Shown here one piece after another: positions 1 to 5,940 of a stretch of DNA of 30,193 nucleotides. The DNA is taken from positions 4,943 through 35,135 of the IMG/VR virus record IMGVR_UViG_3300030106_004485. One strand, 5' to 3'. A program made the position numbers and the translations under genes. Within the stretch, counting starts at the first letter, position 1. Each line of letters begins with the position of its first letter. The stretch comes from a virus. Under the pieces are notes generated by a model. The model was not told where the DNA came from and did no database searches. It was given only the letters and a program-made list of their open reading frames with translations.

Positions 1-90
1 ATGGAAGACCCAATGGACCCATGGGTGGTAATCATCATTAACGGACACGAAATTGTCTTCAAACAAACTTACTTAAAGGTTCTACAATGA
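1..90 (+). CDS. C-terminal part of a small protein cut by the window edge
   Basis: The frame is open from the first base and encodes 29 residues ending I-V-F-K-Q-T-Y-L-K-V-L-Q, with the stop at 88-90. An ATG occupies bases 1-3, so it could be a complete mini-protein, but no upstream sequence is visible to judge this. Its TGA overlaps the ATG of the next gene by 4 nt (ATGA), which implies translational coupling. The L-K-V-L ending resembles the L-E-V-I ending of the VGD-family mini-proteins downstream, so I infer it is the tail of one of them. Confidence 0.45.
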   Translation: MEDPMDPWVVIIINGHEIVFKQTYLKVLQ

Positions 91-278
91 TTAAAAATGG
101 CACCTTACTTGTATGTCTTTGGAAGGATGAACCGCTTCTCGGAGTGCTCATCAGCAGCACAGGCAGGATCAATGGAGGCACAGGTGATTCATGGGCGGAG
201 ATCTTTTGGTCCGATGGCCATACGACTTGGGAAGAATGGGAAGCATCCATTGATGTGTGCTTCAAGGTGATAGCATGA
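87..278 (+). CDS. Small beta-rich protein, divergent member of the VGD mini-protein family
   Basis: A 63-residue protein of unknown function. It lacks the M-K-V-G-D start but keeps the family layout: a short basic N-terminus followed by alternating hydrophobic strands (LLGVLIS), then W-S-D-G and a Trp-rich stretch (TTWEEWEA), ending at K-V-I-A. The ATG overlaps the previous stop by 4 nt, and AAAGGTT lies about 9 nt upstream as a ribosome-binding site. Its stop in turn overlaps the next ATG by 4 nt. The family assignment is by pattern only. An SH3-like barrel is a reasonable fold prediction but is not proven. Confidence 0.65.
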   Translation: MIKNGTLLVCLWKDEPLLGVLISSTGRINGGTGDSWAEIFWSDGHTTWEEWEASIDVCFKVIA

Positions 279-466
279 AAGTCGGTGACTTGGTTAGGGC
301 GACCAGACCAATTCCAGCAGATGCTCTTTATATCGGCCTGATTGTTAGGTTTAGTAAGACTTTGCCCTCTGGCAAGAAGCTCTGGCGGGTTGCTTGGCTG
401 CACCAAAATGGTCGCTTGTCAACTTGTCATGAAGATGGAATGGAGGTTATAAGTGAAAGTGGGTGA
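275..466 (+). CDS. VGD-family small protein (predicted SH3/KOW-like barrel)
   Basis: A 63-residue member of the repeated family, beginning M-K-V-G-D-L-V-R. The second strand is GLIVRF, the third K-K-L-W-R-V-A-W-L, and the C-terminus is M-E-V-I-S-E-S-G. The V-G-D-x-V motif followed by G-(I/L)-(V/I) and V-x-W strands resembles SH3/KOW mini-barrels that bind nucleic acid or protein in other systems. No catalytic residues are evident. The chosen ATG has AAGGTG 5 nt upstream; an in-frame ATG 18 nt earlier lacks that site. The 3' end overlaps the next gene by 14 nt, so its last residues are encoded by the next gene's start region. Confidence 0.8.
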   Translation: MKVGDLVRATRPIPADALYIGLIVRFSKTLPSGKKLWRVAWLHQNGRLSTCHEDGMEVISESG

Positions 467-656
467 CTTGGTGTATTACAGAGGCGACCGCAGCGCGATC
501 GGCATGATCATAGGGTTATACACATCTGCCACATTTAGTGGAAGAGAGGTTGACTACTGGCATGTCTTCTGGCTTAACGATGGCTCCGATCATTGGAATC
601 CCAAGACCGCTCTAACTCATGAAGACGAATACGACATAGATAAACTTTTTTCTTGA
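453..656 (+). CDS. VGD-family small protein, GTG start
   Basis: A 67-residue protein that starts at GTG and reads M-K-V-G-D-L-V-Y-Y-R-G-D, then IGMIIGLY and W-H-V-F-W-L strands. It lies 14 nt inside the end of the preceding paralogue, with GGAGGT upstream at 442-447. The start is supported by this ribosome-binding site and by the family N-terminus. The C-terminus (EYDIDKLFS) departs from the E-V-I-N-E consensus because a promoter rather than another VGD gene follows: the TGA stop (654-656) is inside that promoter's TTGACA. Function unknown. Confidence 0.78.
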   Translation: MKVGDLVYYRGDRSAIGMIIGLYTSATFSGREVDYWHVFWLNDGSDHWNPKTALTHEDEYDIDKLFS

Positions 657-680
657 CAGATTCTCAAAGCAGGTTATATT
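653..680 (+). promoter_or_regulatory. Repeated sigma70-like promoter P1
   Basis: TTGACA at 653-658, a 16-nt spacer and TATATT at 675-680, followed by the recurring leader ATGAACCCGAGAG. A T-rich tract precedes it (AAACTTTTTTC). The -35 element contains the stop codon of the upstream gene. It drives the VGD run at 709-1623. Confidence 0.85.
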
Positions 681-708
681 ATTGATGAACCCGAGAGAAG
701 AGGAAACA

Positions 709-876
709 ATGAAAGTCGGTGACTTGGTTAAGTATCAGGAAAACTGCGATGCGACTGGCTGGGTTGGTCTGGTTGTGGAGACTCGCAAAGATCGAGCGAA
801 AGTATCTTGGCCCAAGATGGGCTGGATAGGGTGGACACACACGGGAACGCTGAAGGTGCTCAATGAAAGTCGGTGA
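709..876 (+). CDS. VGD-family small protein
   Basis: A 55-residue protein with M-K-V-G-D-L-V-K, G-W-V-G-L-V-V-E-T, A-K-V-S-W and W-I-G-W-T strands, ending L-K-V-L-N-E-S-R. First gene after promoter P1. The ATG at 709 has AGAGGAAA just upstream. An ATG at 685 is in frame but belongs to the conserved promoter leader, and equivalents at other promoters are out of frame, so 709 is preferred. The last 14 nt overlap the next paralogue. Predicted cytosolic mini-barrel of unknown role. Confidence 0.8.
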   Translation: MKVGDLVKYQENCDATGWVGLVVETRKDRAKVSWPKMGWIGWTHTGTLKVLNESR

Positions 877-1054
877 CTTGGTTAAGAATCTGCGATGGTG
901 CCCTGACGACAACCAATTCGGCATCATAGTCTCAATCTACGATTCGTCTACGGGTATCTGCAAAGTGCTGATGGCCGATGGTTCTTTGATTGATCAACTC
1001 CCAGAAAACTTAGAGGTAATAAATGAAAAGACCAGTAGCAATGAAAGTCGGTGA
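863..1054 (+). CDS. VGD-family small protein with extended double C-terminus
   Basis: A 63-residue member starting M-K-V-G-D-L-V-K-N-L, with FGIIVSIYD and C-K-V-L-M-A-D-G strands. Its C-terminus carries the tail signature twice: L-E-V-I-N-E, then K-T-S-S-N-E-S-R. The second copy arises because the next gene has two ATG-AAA start motifs 18 nt apart (1023 and 1041), and the reading frame runs through both. The upstream end shares 14 nt with the preceding gene. Function unknown. Confidence 0.8.
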   Translation: MKVGDLVKNLRWCPDDNQFGIIVSIYDSSTGICKVLMADGSLIDQLPENLEVINEKTSSNESR

Positions 1055-1250
1055 CTTGGTGCAGCTTTCTGCTGCTGGCTCAAAGAACCGCCCGAATTGG
1101 TCCATGGAAGGAAAGATGGGCATCATTCTTGCCGTCAATGTTGCCCGTAAAAACCCATATCAGGTGCAGTGGCTCCGTGAGGATTCTCAATACCGCACAA
1201 AGTGGTGGATGAAAAGACACGAACTTAAAATGTTAAGGAGTTTAAAATGA
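1023..1250 (+). CDS. VGD-family small protein, LSAAG subgroup
   Basis: A 75-residue protein reading M-K-R-P-V-A then M-K-V-G-D-L-V-Q-L-S-A-A-G-S, with MGIILAV, Y-Q-V-Q-W-L and T-K-W-W strands. Two starts are possible. The ATG at 1023 has GAGG at 1013-1016 with 6-nt spacing; the ATG at 1041 matches the family N-terminus. I prefer 1023 because of the ribosome-binding site. The L-S-A-A-G segment is shared with the proteins at 8314 and 12969, which suggests a subfamily. The stop overlaps the next ATG (ATGA). Function unknown. Confidence 0.75.
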   Translation: MKRPVAMKVGDLVQLSAAGSKNRPNWSMEGKMGIILAVNVARKNPYQVQWLREDSQYRTKWWMKRHELKMLRSLK

Positions 1251-1432
1251 AAGTCGGTGACATAGTAATGAACAGAACTCGATACTTAGGACAAGTGTTT
1301 ATGGTTATCGATACCAACAAGAAGGGAGCCTCAAGCGACGAGAAGCTCAATCAAGCAGTCCGCTGCGTCCGCGTCGGAGACGGCTACAAGACCCGCTGGA
1401 CCACCGCATCCACATGGACGGTGGTGGCATGA
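1247..1432 (+). CDS. VGD-family small protein
   Basis: A 61-residue member beginning M-K-V-G-D-I-V-M-N-R, with QVFMVID and A-V-R-C-V-R-V-G-D-G strands and a T-W-T-V-V-A end. AAGGAG lies 7 nt before the ATG, which overlaps the previous stop by 4 nt. The stop overlaps the following ATG by 4 nt, so the pair is translationally coupled. It is more divergent than its neighbours in the second half. Function unknown. Confidence 0.75.
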   Translation: MKVGDIVMNRTRYLGQVFMVIDTNKKGASSDEKLNQAVRCVRVGDGYKTRWTTASTWTVVA

Positions 1433-1623
1433 GAAATAAAGACATCAAGGTCGGCCACCTTGTTAAGTGGAGAGACTACACCAAGCCCGAACCCGTGGAA
1501 CACTTTGGCTTGGTCATAGCCACAGACCAGAACATGGGCTGGGCGGACCTGCGAGTGTTGACGGAGGGCGAGTATTCGTGGTGGCCCTCAGTTCAATGTG
1601 AGATTGTTCTTGACAAAGATTAA
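1429..1623 (+). CDS. VGD-family small protein, last gene of the P1 run
   Basis: A 64-residue protein, M-R-N-K-D-I-K-V-G-H-L-V-K-W, with His in place of Asp in the signature. It continues HFGLVIATD and D-L-R-V-L-T, then W-W-P-S and C-E-I-V-L-D-K-D. The ATG at 1429 overlaps the previous stop (ATGA); an in-frame ATG at 1414 would give a longer but less coupled start. Its 3' end is part of the next promoter: the codons for L-D-K are the TTGACA of P2, and the TAA lies in the spacer. Confidence 0.72.
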   Translation: MRNKDIKVGHLVKWRDYTKPEPVEHFGLVIATDQNMGWADLRVLTEGEYSWWPSVQCEIVLDKD

Positions 1624-1637
1624 TAACAGGTTATACT
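1610..1637 (+). promoter_or_regulatory. Repeated sigma70-like promoter P2
   Basis: TTGACA at 1610-1615, 16-nt spacer, TATACT at 1632-1637. The -35 element and part of the spacer are coding sequence for the end of the upstream gene. It drives the 172-residue protein at 1661. Confidence 0.82.
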
Positions 1638-1660
1638 ACTATACTACCCCGGAGGCATAG

Positions 1661-2179
1661 ATGAACATATTCGCAATCGAGCGCAACACGGACGGCAGCA
1701 TTGACTGGGCCAAGTCCGCACAATCACAGGACAACTATCGCGTTGTCAAAATGATTCTGGAGAGCACTCAGATGCTCTGCACAAACCTGAACCTCCTCCA
1801 TGGAGAGCAGGTCACAAGATACAAGAATGCCCATGCCAATCATCCGTCAACCAAGTGGGCCCGAGAATCATCGGACAACTTTGAGGCATTGGTCTATCAT
1901 ACTCTCGCAATGCTGGAGGAGTATACCGAGAGGTTCGGCAAGGTCCACAAGTGCGCTGGCGTATTGGATGACGCGCTCTCGCACTATGACCCCGACATGT
2001 TTCCCTCATCAGATCCAACGCCATTGCCTCTCTGTATGCCTGACGAATATAAATCCTCAGACATCGTGGAATCCTATCGCAGGTTCTATGCCAGCAAGCC
2101 CAGAATGCGCTATCCAGTGGACAAAATCCCTCCATGGTTCCGAAAATACAGACAGGAAGAATTTCAGATTATTTCTTGA
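1661..2179 (+). CDS. Phage-conserved protein of the MNIF...VVKMILE family
   Basis: A 172-residue soluble protein with GGAGG 5 nt before the ATG. The order of motifs matches a family I recall as common in tailed phages: M-N-I-F-A at the start, V-V-K-M-I-L-E-S-T-Q-M-L near residue 28-40, N-x-H-x-N-H-P-S-x-K-W-A-R-E-S, E-E-Y-T-E-R-F-G-K-V-H-K, then M-P-D-E-Y-K and P-P-W-F near the end. Members are usually annotated hypothetical and occasionally as pyrimidine-dimer glycosylase; I cannot confirm that activity. The usual D-K-H before V-V-K appears here as D-N-Y-R, a possible loss of a conserved His. The TGA stop is inside promoter P3. Confidence 0.75.
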   Translation: MNIFAIERNTDGSIDWAKSAQSQDNYRVVKMILESTQMLCTNLNLLHGEQVTRYKNAHANHPSTKWARESSDNFEALVYHTLAMLEEYTERFGKVHKCAGVLDDALSHYDPDMFPSSDPTPLPLCMPDEYKSSDIVESYRRFYASKPRMRYPVDKIPPWFRKYRQEEFQIIS

Positions 2180-2203
2180 CAGATAGTCAAAAGTGGTTAT
2201 ATT
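2176..2203 (+). promoter_or_regulatory. Repeated sigma70-like promoter P3
   Basis: TTGACA at 2176-2181, 16-nt spacer ending GGT, TATATT at 2198-2203. The upstream TGA stop (2177-2179) is embedded in the -35. It reads into a short ORF and then a structured non-coding segment. Confidence 0.82.
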
Positions 2204-2217
2204 ATCTCCATCACCCT

Positions 2218-2394
2218 ATGGTAGGACACTCCGAACTACTTAGGGTGTCAAAACTTTCCACAATACGCAAAGAAATAGGGCAAAGTGGGCATCTTATGGT
2301 GCCTGCTTGCCCTCCCGATTGCATGGCAAACGATGCGAAACAAGACGTATTGAAGCTCATTGTGGAGCGTTACAACGGTTTTGATTACTTTTGA
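2218..2394 (+). CDS. Possible 58-residue protein after P3
   Basis: The ORF begins at an ATG about 15 nt after the -10 box of P3, so the transcript would have almost no leader, and no Shine-Dalgarno sequence is visible. The protein is MVGHSELLRV at the start, has a C-P-P-D-C pair in the middle, and ends N-G-F-D-Y-F. I recognise no family. Its position directly after a promoter and its stop at the edge of a nested inverted repeat favour a real gene. The missing ribosome-binding site argues against one. Confidence 0.4.
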   Translation: MVGHSELLRVSKLSTIRKEIGQSGHLMVPACPPDCMANDAKQDVLKLIVERYNGFDYF

Positions 2395-2490
2395 GGAGTT
2401 GAATTAAGGAAAACACAAAAAAATGGACACTTGATAATCAAGGTTCTAACTTAGTTTTCCGAGACATATAAAAACAAAATTCAACTTCTC
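2393..2490 (+). repeat. Three nested, near-coaxial inverted repeats (about 98 nt)
   Basis: Outer arms are 2393-2405 (GAGGAGTTGAATT) and 2478-2490 (AATTCAACTTCTC), 13 bp with one mismatch that would be a G-U pair in RNA. Middle arms are GGAAAAC 2408-2414 and GTTTTCC 2454-2460. The inner palindrome is CTTGAT-A-ATCAAG at 2430-2442. The three centres fall within a few bases of each other. The segment is non-coding and lies directly before promoter P4. It could be a structured RNA, an attenuator, or a MITE-like element with terminal inverted repeats; I see no clear target duplication. Confidence 0.6.
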
Positions 2491-2492
2491 AC

Positions 2493-2520
2493 TTGACAAC
2501 CAATTACAACGGGTTACAAT
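2493..2520 (+). promoter_or_regulatory. Repeated sigma70-like promoter P4
   Basis: TTGACA at 2493-2498, 16-nt spacer with ACGGGT at its end, TACAAT at 2515-2520. It drives the zinc-knuckle gene at 2551. Confidence 0.8.
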
Positions 2521-2550
2521 ACTCATGAAACCCACCACTGGAGAGCCACA

Positions 2551-3408
2551 ATGGAAATATACAAAAACAAGGGTAAATCAAAGAACGCTTGTTCGTATTG
2601 CCGACAGACTGGACACAATGTTTCATCTTGTGAATTAGCAGAGTATGATTGGCATGAGTGGTCCATGGGAAGAGTACCTCTTAGCTCCAAAACTCTACAG
2701 ACGAATATTGGCTGGTGGTATAGAGAGAACTATACACACTGGTATCAAAATTCCCGAGACGCATTCTTGAAGATAGAGGCAGCGAGAAACAAGTCAAAGC
2801 AGAAACAGCCCAGACGTAAAACAAAGTGCGGTTTTTGCGGAGAGGAAGGGCACACTCGACGAACATGCACCGTCATGGCTCAAGTTCTCAAAGATGCATA
2901 CCAAGCCAATGAGAACTGGAGAAGAGCCTTCTACCAGCGTATGGTGGTGGAGGAGGGCCTGTCCGAGGGCGCAGCCGTAAGGGTTGACAGGGCAAGACAT
3001 AGCTACTGGAGCCGTAACACTCATAAGCCAGAGTATGCCATGGGTCTAATCTCCAGTGTCAATTGGGATGACCTAAGTTTTCTCAGTTCACATGGTAACA
3101 TCTCGCCTGACTATCGGACAGATTTAATGGTTACGGCAGTGGTGGATGGAAAGACCGTAGATGTCATATTTAAGAAATCGTTTGAAAGGCCAGACGGAAA
3201 GGTAGTCTGCGTCGAGACGAAAGCATGGCTTTATGGCCCTTCTTATGATTCCATCGTCGGCAAGTCCGAGAAGCCTCTCTCGGAAGAGTGGGCGTCCGAG
3301 GGCATGAAGGATGAGATACTATTCTTGCTCAAGAAGCGCAGCCTTGCAAAGCTCAAAGAAGCTGGAATCATGGACGCCATCGATACATGGAAGGGTCAGT
3401 CATGTTAA
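2551..3408 (+). CDS. Tandem CCHC zinc-knuckle protein, copy 1
   Basis: A 285-residue protein with GGAGAG about 5 nt before the ATG. Two CX2CX4HX4C zinc knuckles are visible: C14, C17, H22, C27 and C93, C96, H101, C106, separated by a Trp-rich helical linker. Zinc knuckles of this type bind single-stranded nucleic acid in retroviral nucleocapsids and eukaryotic RNA factors, and are uncommon in phages. The second half (from about residue 120) has no motif I recognise and contains alternating strands (VDVIFKKSF, KVVCVETKAWLYG). The gene at 3636 is a paralogue with the same knuckle spacing. Nucleic-acid binding is inferred from the knuckles only. Confidence 0.8.
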   Translation: MEIYKNKGKSKNACSYCRQTGHNVSSCELAEYDWHEWSMGRVPLSSKTLQTNIGWWYRENYTHWYQNSRDAFLKIEAARNKSKQKQPRRKTKCGFCGEEGHTRRTCTVMAQVLKDAYQANENWRRAFYQRMVVEEGLSEGAAVRVDRARHSYWSRNTHKPEYAMGLISSVNWDDLSFLSSHGNISPDYRTDLMVTAVVDGKTVDVIFKKSFERPDGKVVCVETKAWLYGPSYDSIVGKSEKPLSEEWASEGMKDEILFLLKKRSLAKLKEAGIMDAIDTWKGQSC

Positions 3409-3581
3409 AAGTAGGAGACTTAGTTAGGCTCAAGAACCACCCATCCAACAAGGAATTCTGGGTTGGCGTTGTCAAGAGGGTCATATCTGCCGAGGGCTAC
3501 GCTGATAAAGCCGAGGTCCTCTGGCCATCCCAAGATAAAGTTCATACCTTCCTTATGCGAGATTTAGAGAAAATTTCTTGA
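3402..3581 (+). CDS. VGD-family small protein
   Basis: A 59-residue protein, M-L-K-V-G-D-L-V-R-L-K, with FWVGVVKRV and A-E-V-L-W-P strands, ending L-E-K-I-S. The ATG overlaps the 3' end of the zinc-knuckle gene by 7 nt; AAGGGTC lies upstream. The TGA stop (3579-3581) is within the TTGACA of P5. The gene thus sits between two zinc-knuckle genes, possibly in one functional unit with the first. Function unknown. Confidence 0.78.
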   Translation: MLKVGDLVRLKNHPSNKEFWVGVVKRVISAEGYADKAEVLWPSQDKVHTFLMRDLEKIS

Positions 3582-3605
3582 CAGAATCTGATAACGGGTT
3601 ATGTT
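3578..3605 (+). promoter_or_regulatory. Repeated sigma70-like promoter P5
   Basis: TTGACA at 3578-3583, 16-nt spacer, TATGTT at 3600-3605, followed by the leader ATGAACCCC. Contains the stop codon of the upstream VGD gene. Confidence 0.82.
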
Positions 3606-3635
3606 ATTAATGAACCCCAAAACAATGGAATAAAG

Positions 3636-4442
3636 ATGAGTAATTATCGCTGCGGTTACTGCTGGGAATACGGACACAATAAGACTACCTGCCCCAAGAT
3701 GAAGGAAGATTATGAAGCAGCTTCCAAGGCAGTAGAGGAAGGCACTTCAACAAGACATCTAACGTACAGGATGCGGAGAGCACTCAACGAGTATCCGAGA
3801 GTACAACGGAACAAGAAGAAGGTCAGGCGTTGTAGCTATTGCGACGGCGAAGGCCACAGGATCACCACCTGCCCTACCCGTAAGGAACATATCCAGCAGT
3901 ACAAGGACTTGAGTACCGTCTGGCAGACAAGGGTAACCGAGGTTCTCCAAAAGCATGGAGTGGGTCCCGGCGCGATTATTATGCAACAAGGCTGGAGAAC
4001 GGTCAACAACGCATACGAGAGGACTCTGGTCCCTCATATCATCACAGAGCTTAACCCTTTTAACCTTGACTTCGCTGATTTCCTCAAGTGGTCAAGACAT
4101 TCCGAAAACGCACATCGCCTCATAGCCCGCCCGCTGAGTGATCCGACTCGCAACGAGACCCTGCGTGTTCCCTATGTGGTTCTGTATGAACTGAGTGAGA
4201 TGTTGGCGTCTGAATTGGGAGACAGGAGTATAATAAACTGCTTTCGGCACCCTGATACATTCGACGGCGACGGCTCCGTTGTCTCTCGCAGCACTGCTAA
4301 GGTTGAGGCTTCGCCTCTTCTGCCAGAGCAAGAGAAGCTTATATTCAAGGGAGACAAGACATCCGTTGGCCATCGTGTTAGTGGAGTCTATGGCATGGTC
4401 AAGAAAAACAATGATGGAGTCTTCTTTGGGGTCAAGTTGTGA
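3636..4442 (+). CDS. Tandem CCHC zinc-knuckle protein, copy 2
   Basis: A 268-residue paralogue of the 2551 gene. Knuckles are C6, C9, H14, C19 and C66, C69, H74, C79, again CX2CX4HX4C with a basic linker between them (R-N-K-K-K-V-R-R). The second knuckle is followed by helices, then a C-terminal domain ending DGVFFGVKL that I do not recognise. The ribosome-binding site is weak (GGAATAAAG). The stop overlaps the GTG of the next gene by 4 nt. Conserved knuckles joined to divergent C-terminal halves suggest a common nucleic-acid-binding head with different effector parts; that is inference. Confidence 0.8.
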   Translation: MSNYRCGYCWEYGHNKTTCPKMKEDYEAASKAVEEGTSTRHLTYRMRRALNEYPRVQRNKKKVRRCSYCDGEGHRITTCPTRKEHIQQYKDLSTVWQTRVTEVLQKHGVGPGAIIMQQGWRTVNNAYERTLVPHIITELNPFNLDFADFLKWSRHSENAHRLIARPLSDPTRNETLRVPYVVLYELSEMLASELGDRSIINCFRHPDTFDGDGSVVSRSTAKVEASPLLPEQEKLIFKGDKTSVGHRVSGVYGMVKKNNDGVFFGVKL

Positions 4443-4642
4443 TCCCTACGGGCGAATTGAAGTCTGGAACCCTGTTGCGACTTAGATATATCATAGGCGA
4501 CTGCCTATGTATGGTTACAAGGTCCGAATGGATACCAGCCCGTGGAGACTGGAAGCACTATTGCTACTTCTTAGATGATGGCGTGCTGGGGTGGGTATAC
4601 GGGTCTGATGTGGAGGAAGTATGTTCAATCAAGGGGACTTAG
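4439..4642 (+). CDS. Divergent VGD-family small protein, GTG start
   Basis: A 67-residue protein starting at GTG (4-nt overlap with the preceding stop). It reads M-I-P-T-G-E-L-K-S-G-T-L-L-R-L, where K-S-G-T-L-L replaces K-V-G-D-L-V. Strands CLCMVTRS and C-Y-F-L-D-D-G and a V-E-E-V end fit the family layout. The 3' end overlaps the next gene by 22 nt. Function unknown. Confidence 0.68.
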   Translation: MIPTGELKSGTLLRLRYIIGDCLCMVTRSEWIPARGDWKHYCYFLDDGVLGWVYGSDVEEVCSIKGT

Positions 4643-4815
4643 TTGAGAACATGGCTCTGGACAATGCTCTTGGGGTAGTGATAGGCCATGTGATGAAGAC
4701 ACCAGACGGCGAAGACTACTACCTCTGCTTCTATGCGGAGTATGGATTGTGTATGGTATGGGCTGGCAGTCGGCTGAATCTTCTATCTTCTTCGATGAAT
4801 TACTTGACAGATTGA
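4621..4815 (+). CDS. VGD-family small protein (QGDLV variant)
   Basis: A 64-residue protein, M-F-N-Q-G-D-L-V-E-N, with LGVVIGHVM and Y-L-C-F-Y-A-E strands. GGAGGAAG precedes the ATG closely. It lies 22 nt inside the upstream gene, the longest overlap in the array. The codons for its last residues (L-T) are the TTGACA of P6 and the stop lies in the spacer. Function unknown. Confidence 0.72.
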   Translation: MFNQGDLVENMALDNALGVVIGHVMKTPDGEDYYLCFYAEYGLCMVWAGSRLNLLSSSMNYLTD

Positions 4816-4831
4816 AACAACGTGTTATGTT
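4804..4831 (+). promoter_or_regulatory. Repeated sigma70-like promoter P6
   Basis: TTGACA at 4804-4809, 16-nt spacer, TATGTT at 4826-4831, then ATGAACGGAGG. The -35 is inside the coding end of the upstream gene. Confidence 0.8.
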
Positions 4832-4852
4832 ACTAATGAACGGAGGTTAACA

Positions 4853-4945
4853 ATGCAACATATATTCTTTCTTGCTGAACTGGCTGTACTCATGGGATCC
4901 TTTGGAACCTTGTTTTACTTTGTTGAGAAGAGCCTATCCAAGTGA
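4853..4945 (+). CDS. 30-residue single-span membrane peptide
   Basis: A short ORF with a strong GGAGG 7 nt before its ATG and directly downstream of P6. The product MQHIFFLAELAVL... is hydrophobic through residues 4-25 and ends in a short charged tail (E-K-S-L-S-K), a predicted single transmembrane segment. The stop overlaps the GTG of the next gene (GTGA). No family recognised; phage membrane micro-proteins often act on host envelope or transport, but nothing here shows the target. Confidence 0.65.
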   Translation: MQHIFFLAELAVLMGSFGTLFYFVEKSLSK

Positions 4946-5130
4946 AAAATCAGGATCCCATAGCCGTCGGCGACTTGGTTCTCGTACACACTAAGCTTCA
5001 TGGTGAGGCAAAGGTTGGCCTTGTCACTTCCATTGGGGCCTTCATAGATGTGGTGTTCTTAGACGGCGCATATACATGCGTCCACAGAGCATTCATCCAG
5101 AAGATAAAGAAAAACGAAGAATCTTCTTGA
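4942..5130 (+). CDS. VGD-family small protein, GTG start
   Basis: A 62-residue protein with an 8-residue N-terminal extension (M-K-N-Q-D-P-I-A) before V-G-D-L-V-L-V. Strands VGLVTSI and F-I-D-V-V-F-L-D-G follow. The GTG overlaps the stop of the membrane peptide by 4 nt. The stop (5128-5130) is inside the TTGACA of P7, giving a S-S end. Function unknown. Confidence 0.75.
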   Translation: MKNQDPIAVGDLVLVHTKLHGEAKVGLVTSIGAFIDVVFLDGAYTCVHRAFIQKIKKNEESS

Positions 5131-5154
5131 CAGAATCCGACAGCAGGTTATATT
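5127..5154 (+). promoter_or_regulatory. Repeated sigma70-like promoter P7
   Basis: TTGACA at 5127-5132, 16-nt spacer, TATATT at 5149-5154, then the ATGAACCCGAGA leader. Contains the upstream stop codon. Confidence 0.85.
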
Positions 5155-5185
5155 GTTTATGAACCCGAGACAAGAGGTTGTCAAA

Positions 5186-5875
5186 ATGGATAGAGAGCGT
5201 CTGGCTAACATTCTGAAGAACGCCAAAGACTGCGGCAGAATGGGCGACATTCAATTCGTTCAGAGCGTGATCCAATACTACGATAATCGTGGATACATAA
5301 CTGACGGACAGGCACACTGGGCCAAGAAGATAGAGGCGCGGAGTTGCCCTGAAGAGGCTAAGAAGGCTCGCGAATGGTATGATCGCATCGCCACAGATGA
5401 AAGACACAGGGCCGAGGCCCGCATCGTATCGACCTATTACAAGAACCTTCGCCGATATTGGTCGAGACTTGCGGACGATACTCTTAACTATCTGGATGGC
5501 CACACCGACGAGCCTCCGAACTATGTCCAATTCATGAAGATGTTTAATAACAAGTATGCGGAGAATGTGCTTTATACCGCTACAATGGGCAGACTATGGA
5601 ATGTTGGAGATATGGTCATGCTTCGCGCTAATATAAGCCCTGACCATGCCAAGACGATGAGCGGAGGGGCTCTATATTCCGCAATCCAGTGCGATCTGAA
5701 GGACAAGCCTCTGATGGTTGTTGAGGTTGATTGCGAACCAATCCAGCATGCGCTGACCTACCAGTCTGGTAGGGGTGGGTGCCTGCGCTATAAGCTACTT
5801 CCTCTCGGCTCCACCGAAACTATAATCGTGAACGAGCGAGACATAAAGAAGGTTCCAAAGAAAAAACTTAAATAA
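5186..5875 (+). CDS. Helical protein with a C-terminal VGD-like domain
   Basis: A 229-residue protein of unknown function. Residues 1 to about 115 are charged and helical, with many Arg/Tyr (AREWYDRIATDERHRAEAR). From about residue 136 the sequence W-N-V-G-D-M-V-M-L-R-A appears, followed by strands (PLMVVEVDC, RYKLLPLG, ETIIVNERDI) and a Lys-rich tail, so I read it as a helical domain fused to a larger VGD/SH3-like domain. AGAGG lies 8 nt before the ATG at 5186. An upstream in-frame ATG belongs to the promoter leader. It is the only gene of its transcription unit. Confidence 0.7.
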   Translation: MDRERLANILKNAKDCGRMGDIQFVQSVIQYYDNRGYITDGQAHWAKKIEARSCPEEAKKAREWYDRIATDERHRAEARIVSTYYKNLRRYWSRLADDTLNYLDGHTDEPPNYVQFMKMFNNKYAENVLYTATMGRLWNVGDMVMLRANISPDHAKTMSGGALYSAIQCDLKDKPLMVVEVDCEPIQHALTYQSGRGGCLRYKLLPLGSTETIIVNERDIKKVPKKKLK

Positions 5876-5879
5876 AATC

Positions 5880-5907
5880 TTGACAGAACCCAGCAACGGG
5901 TTATATT
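5880..5907 (+). promoter_or_regulatory. Repeated sigma70-like promoter P8
   Basis: TTGACA at 5880-5885, 16-nt spacer containing CAGCAACGGGT, TATATT at 5902-5907. The spacer differs from that of P9 and P10 by at most one base. Confidence 0.85.
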
Positions 5908-5940
5908 CTCTACATCAACAATCAATAAATCGGAGGCACA

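Noticed and set aside
685-709. ATGAACCC leader as a translated start or mini-ORF
   Set aside because: At P1, P7 and P17 it is in frame with the gene, but at P5, P6 and P20 it is not or it stops early. It is better explained as a conserved downstream part of the promoter.
5093-5530. Minus-strand open frame of 145 codons across P7 and the 5186 gene
   Set aside because: It would run through a promoter of the repeated family and the start of a well-framed plus-strand gene; no ribosome-binding site.
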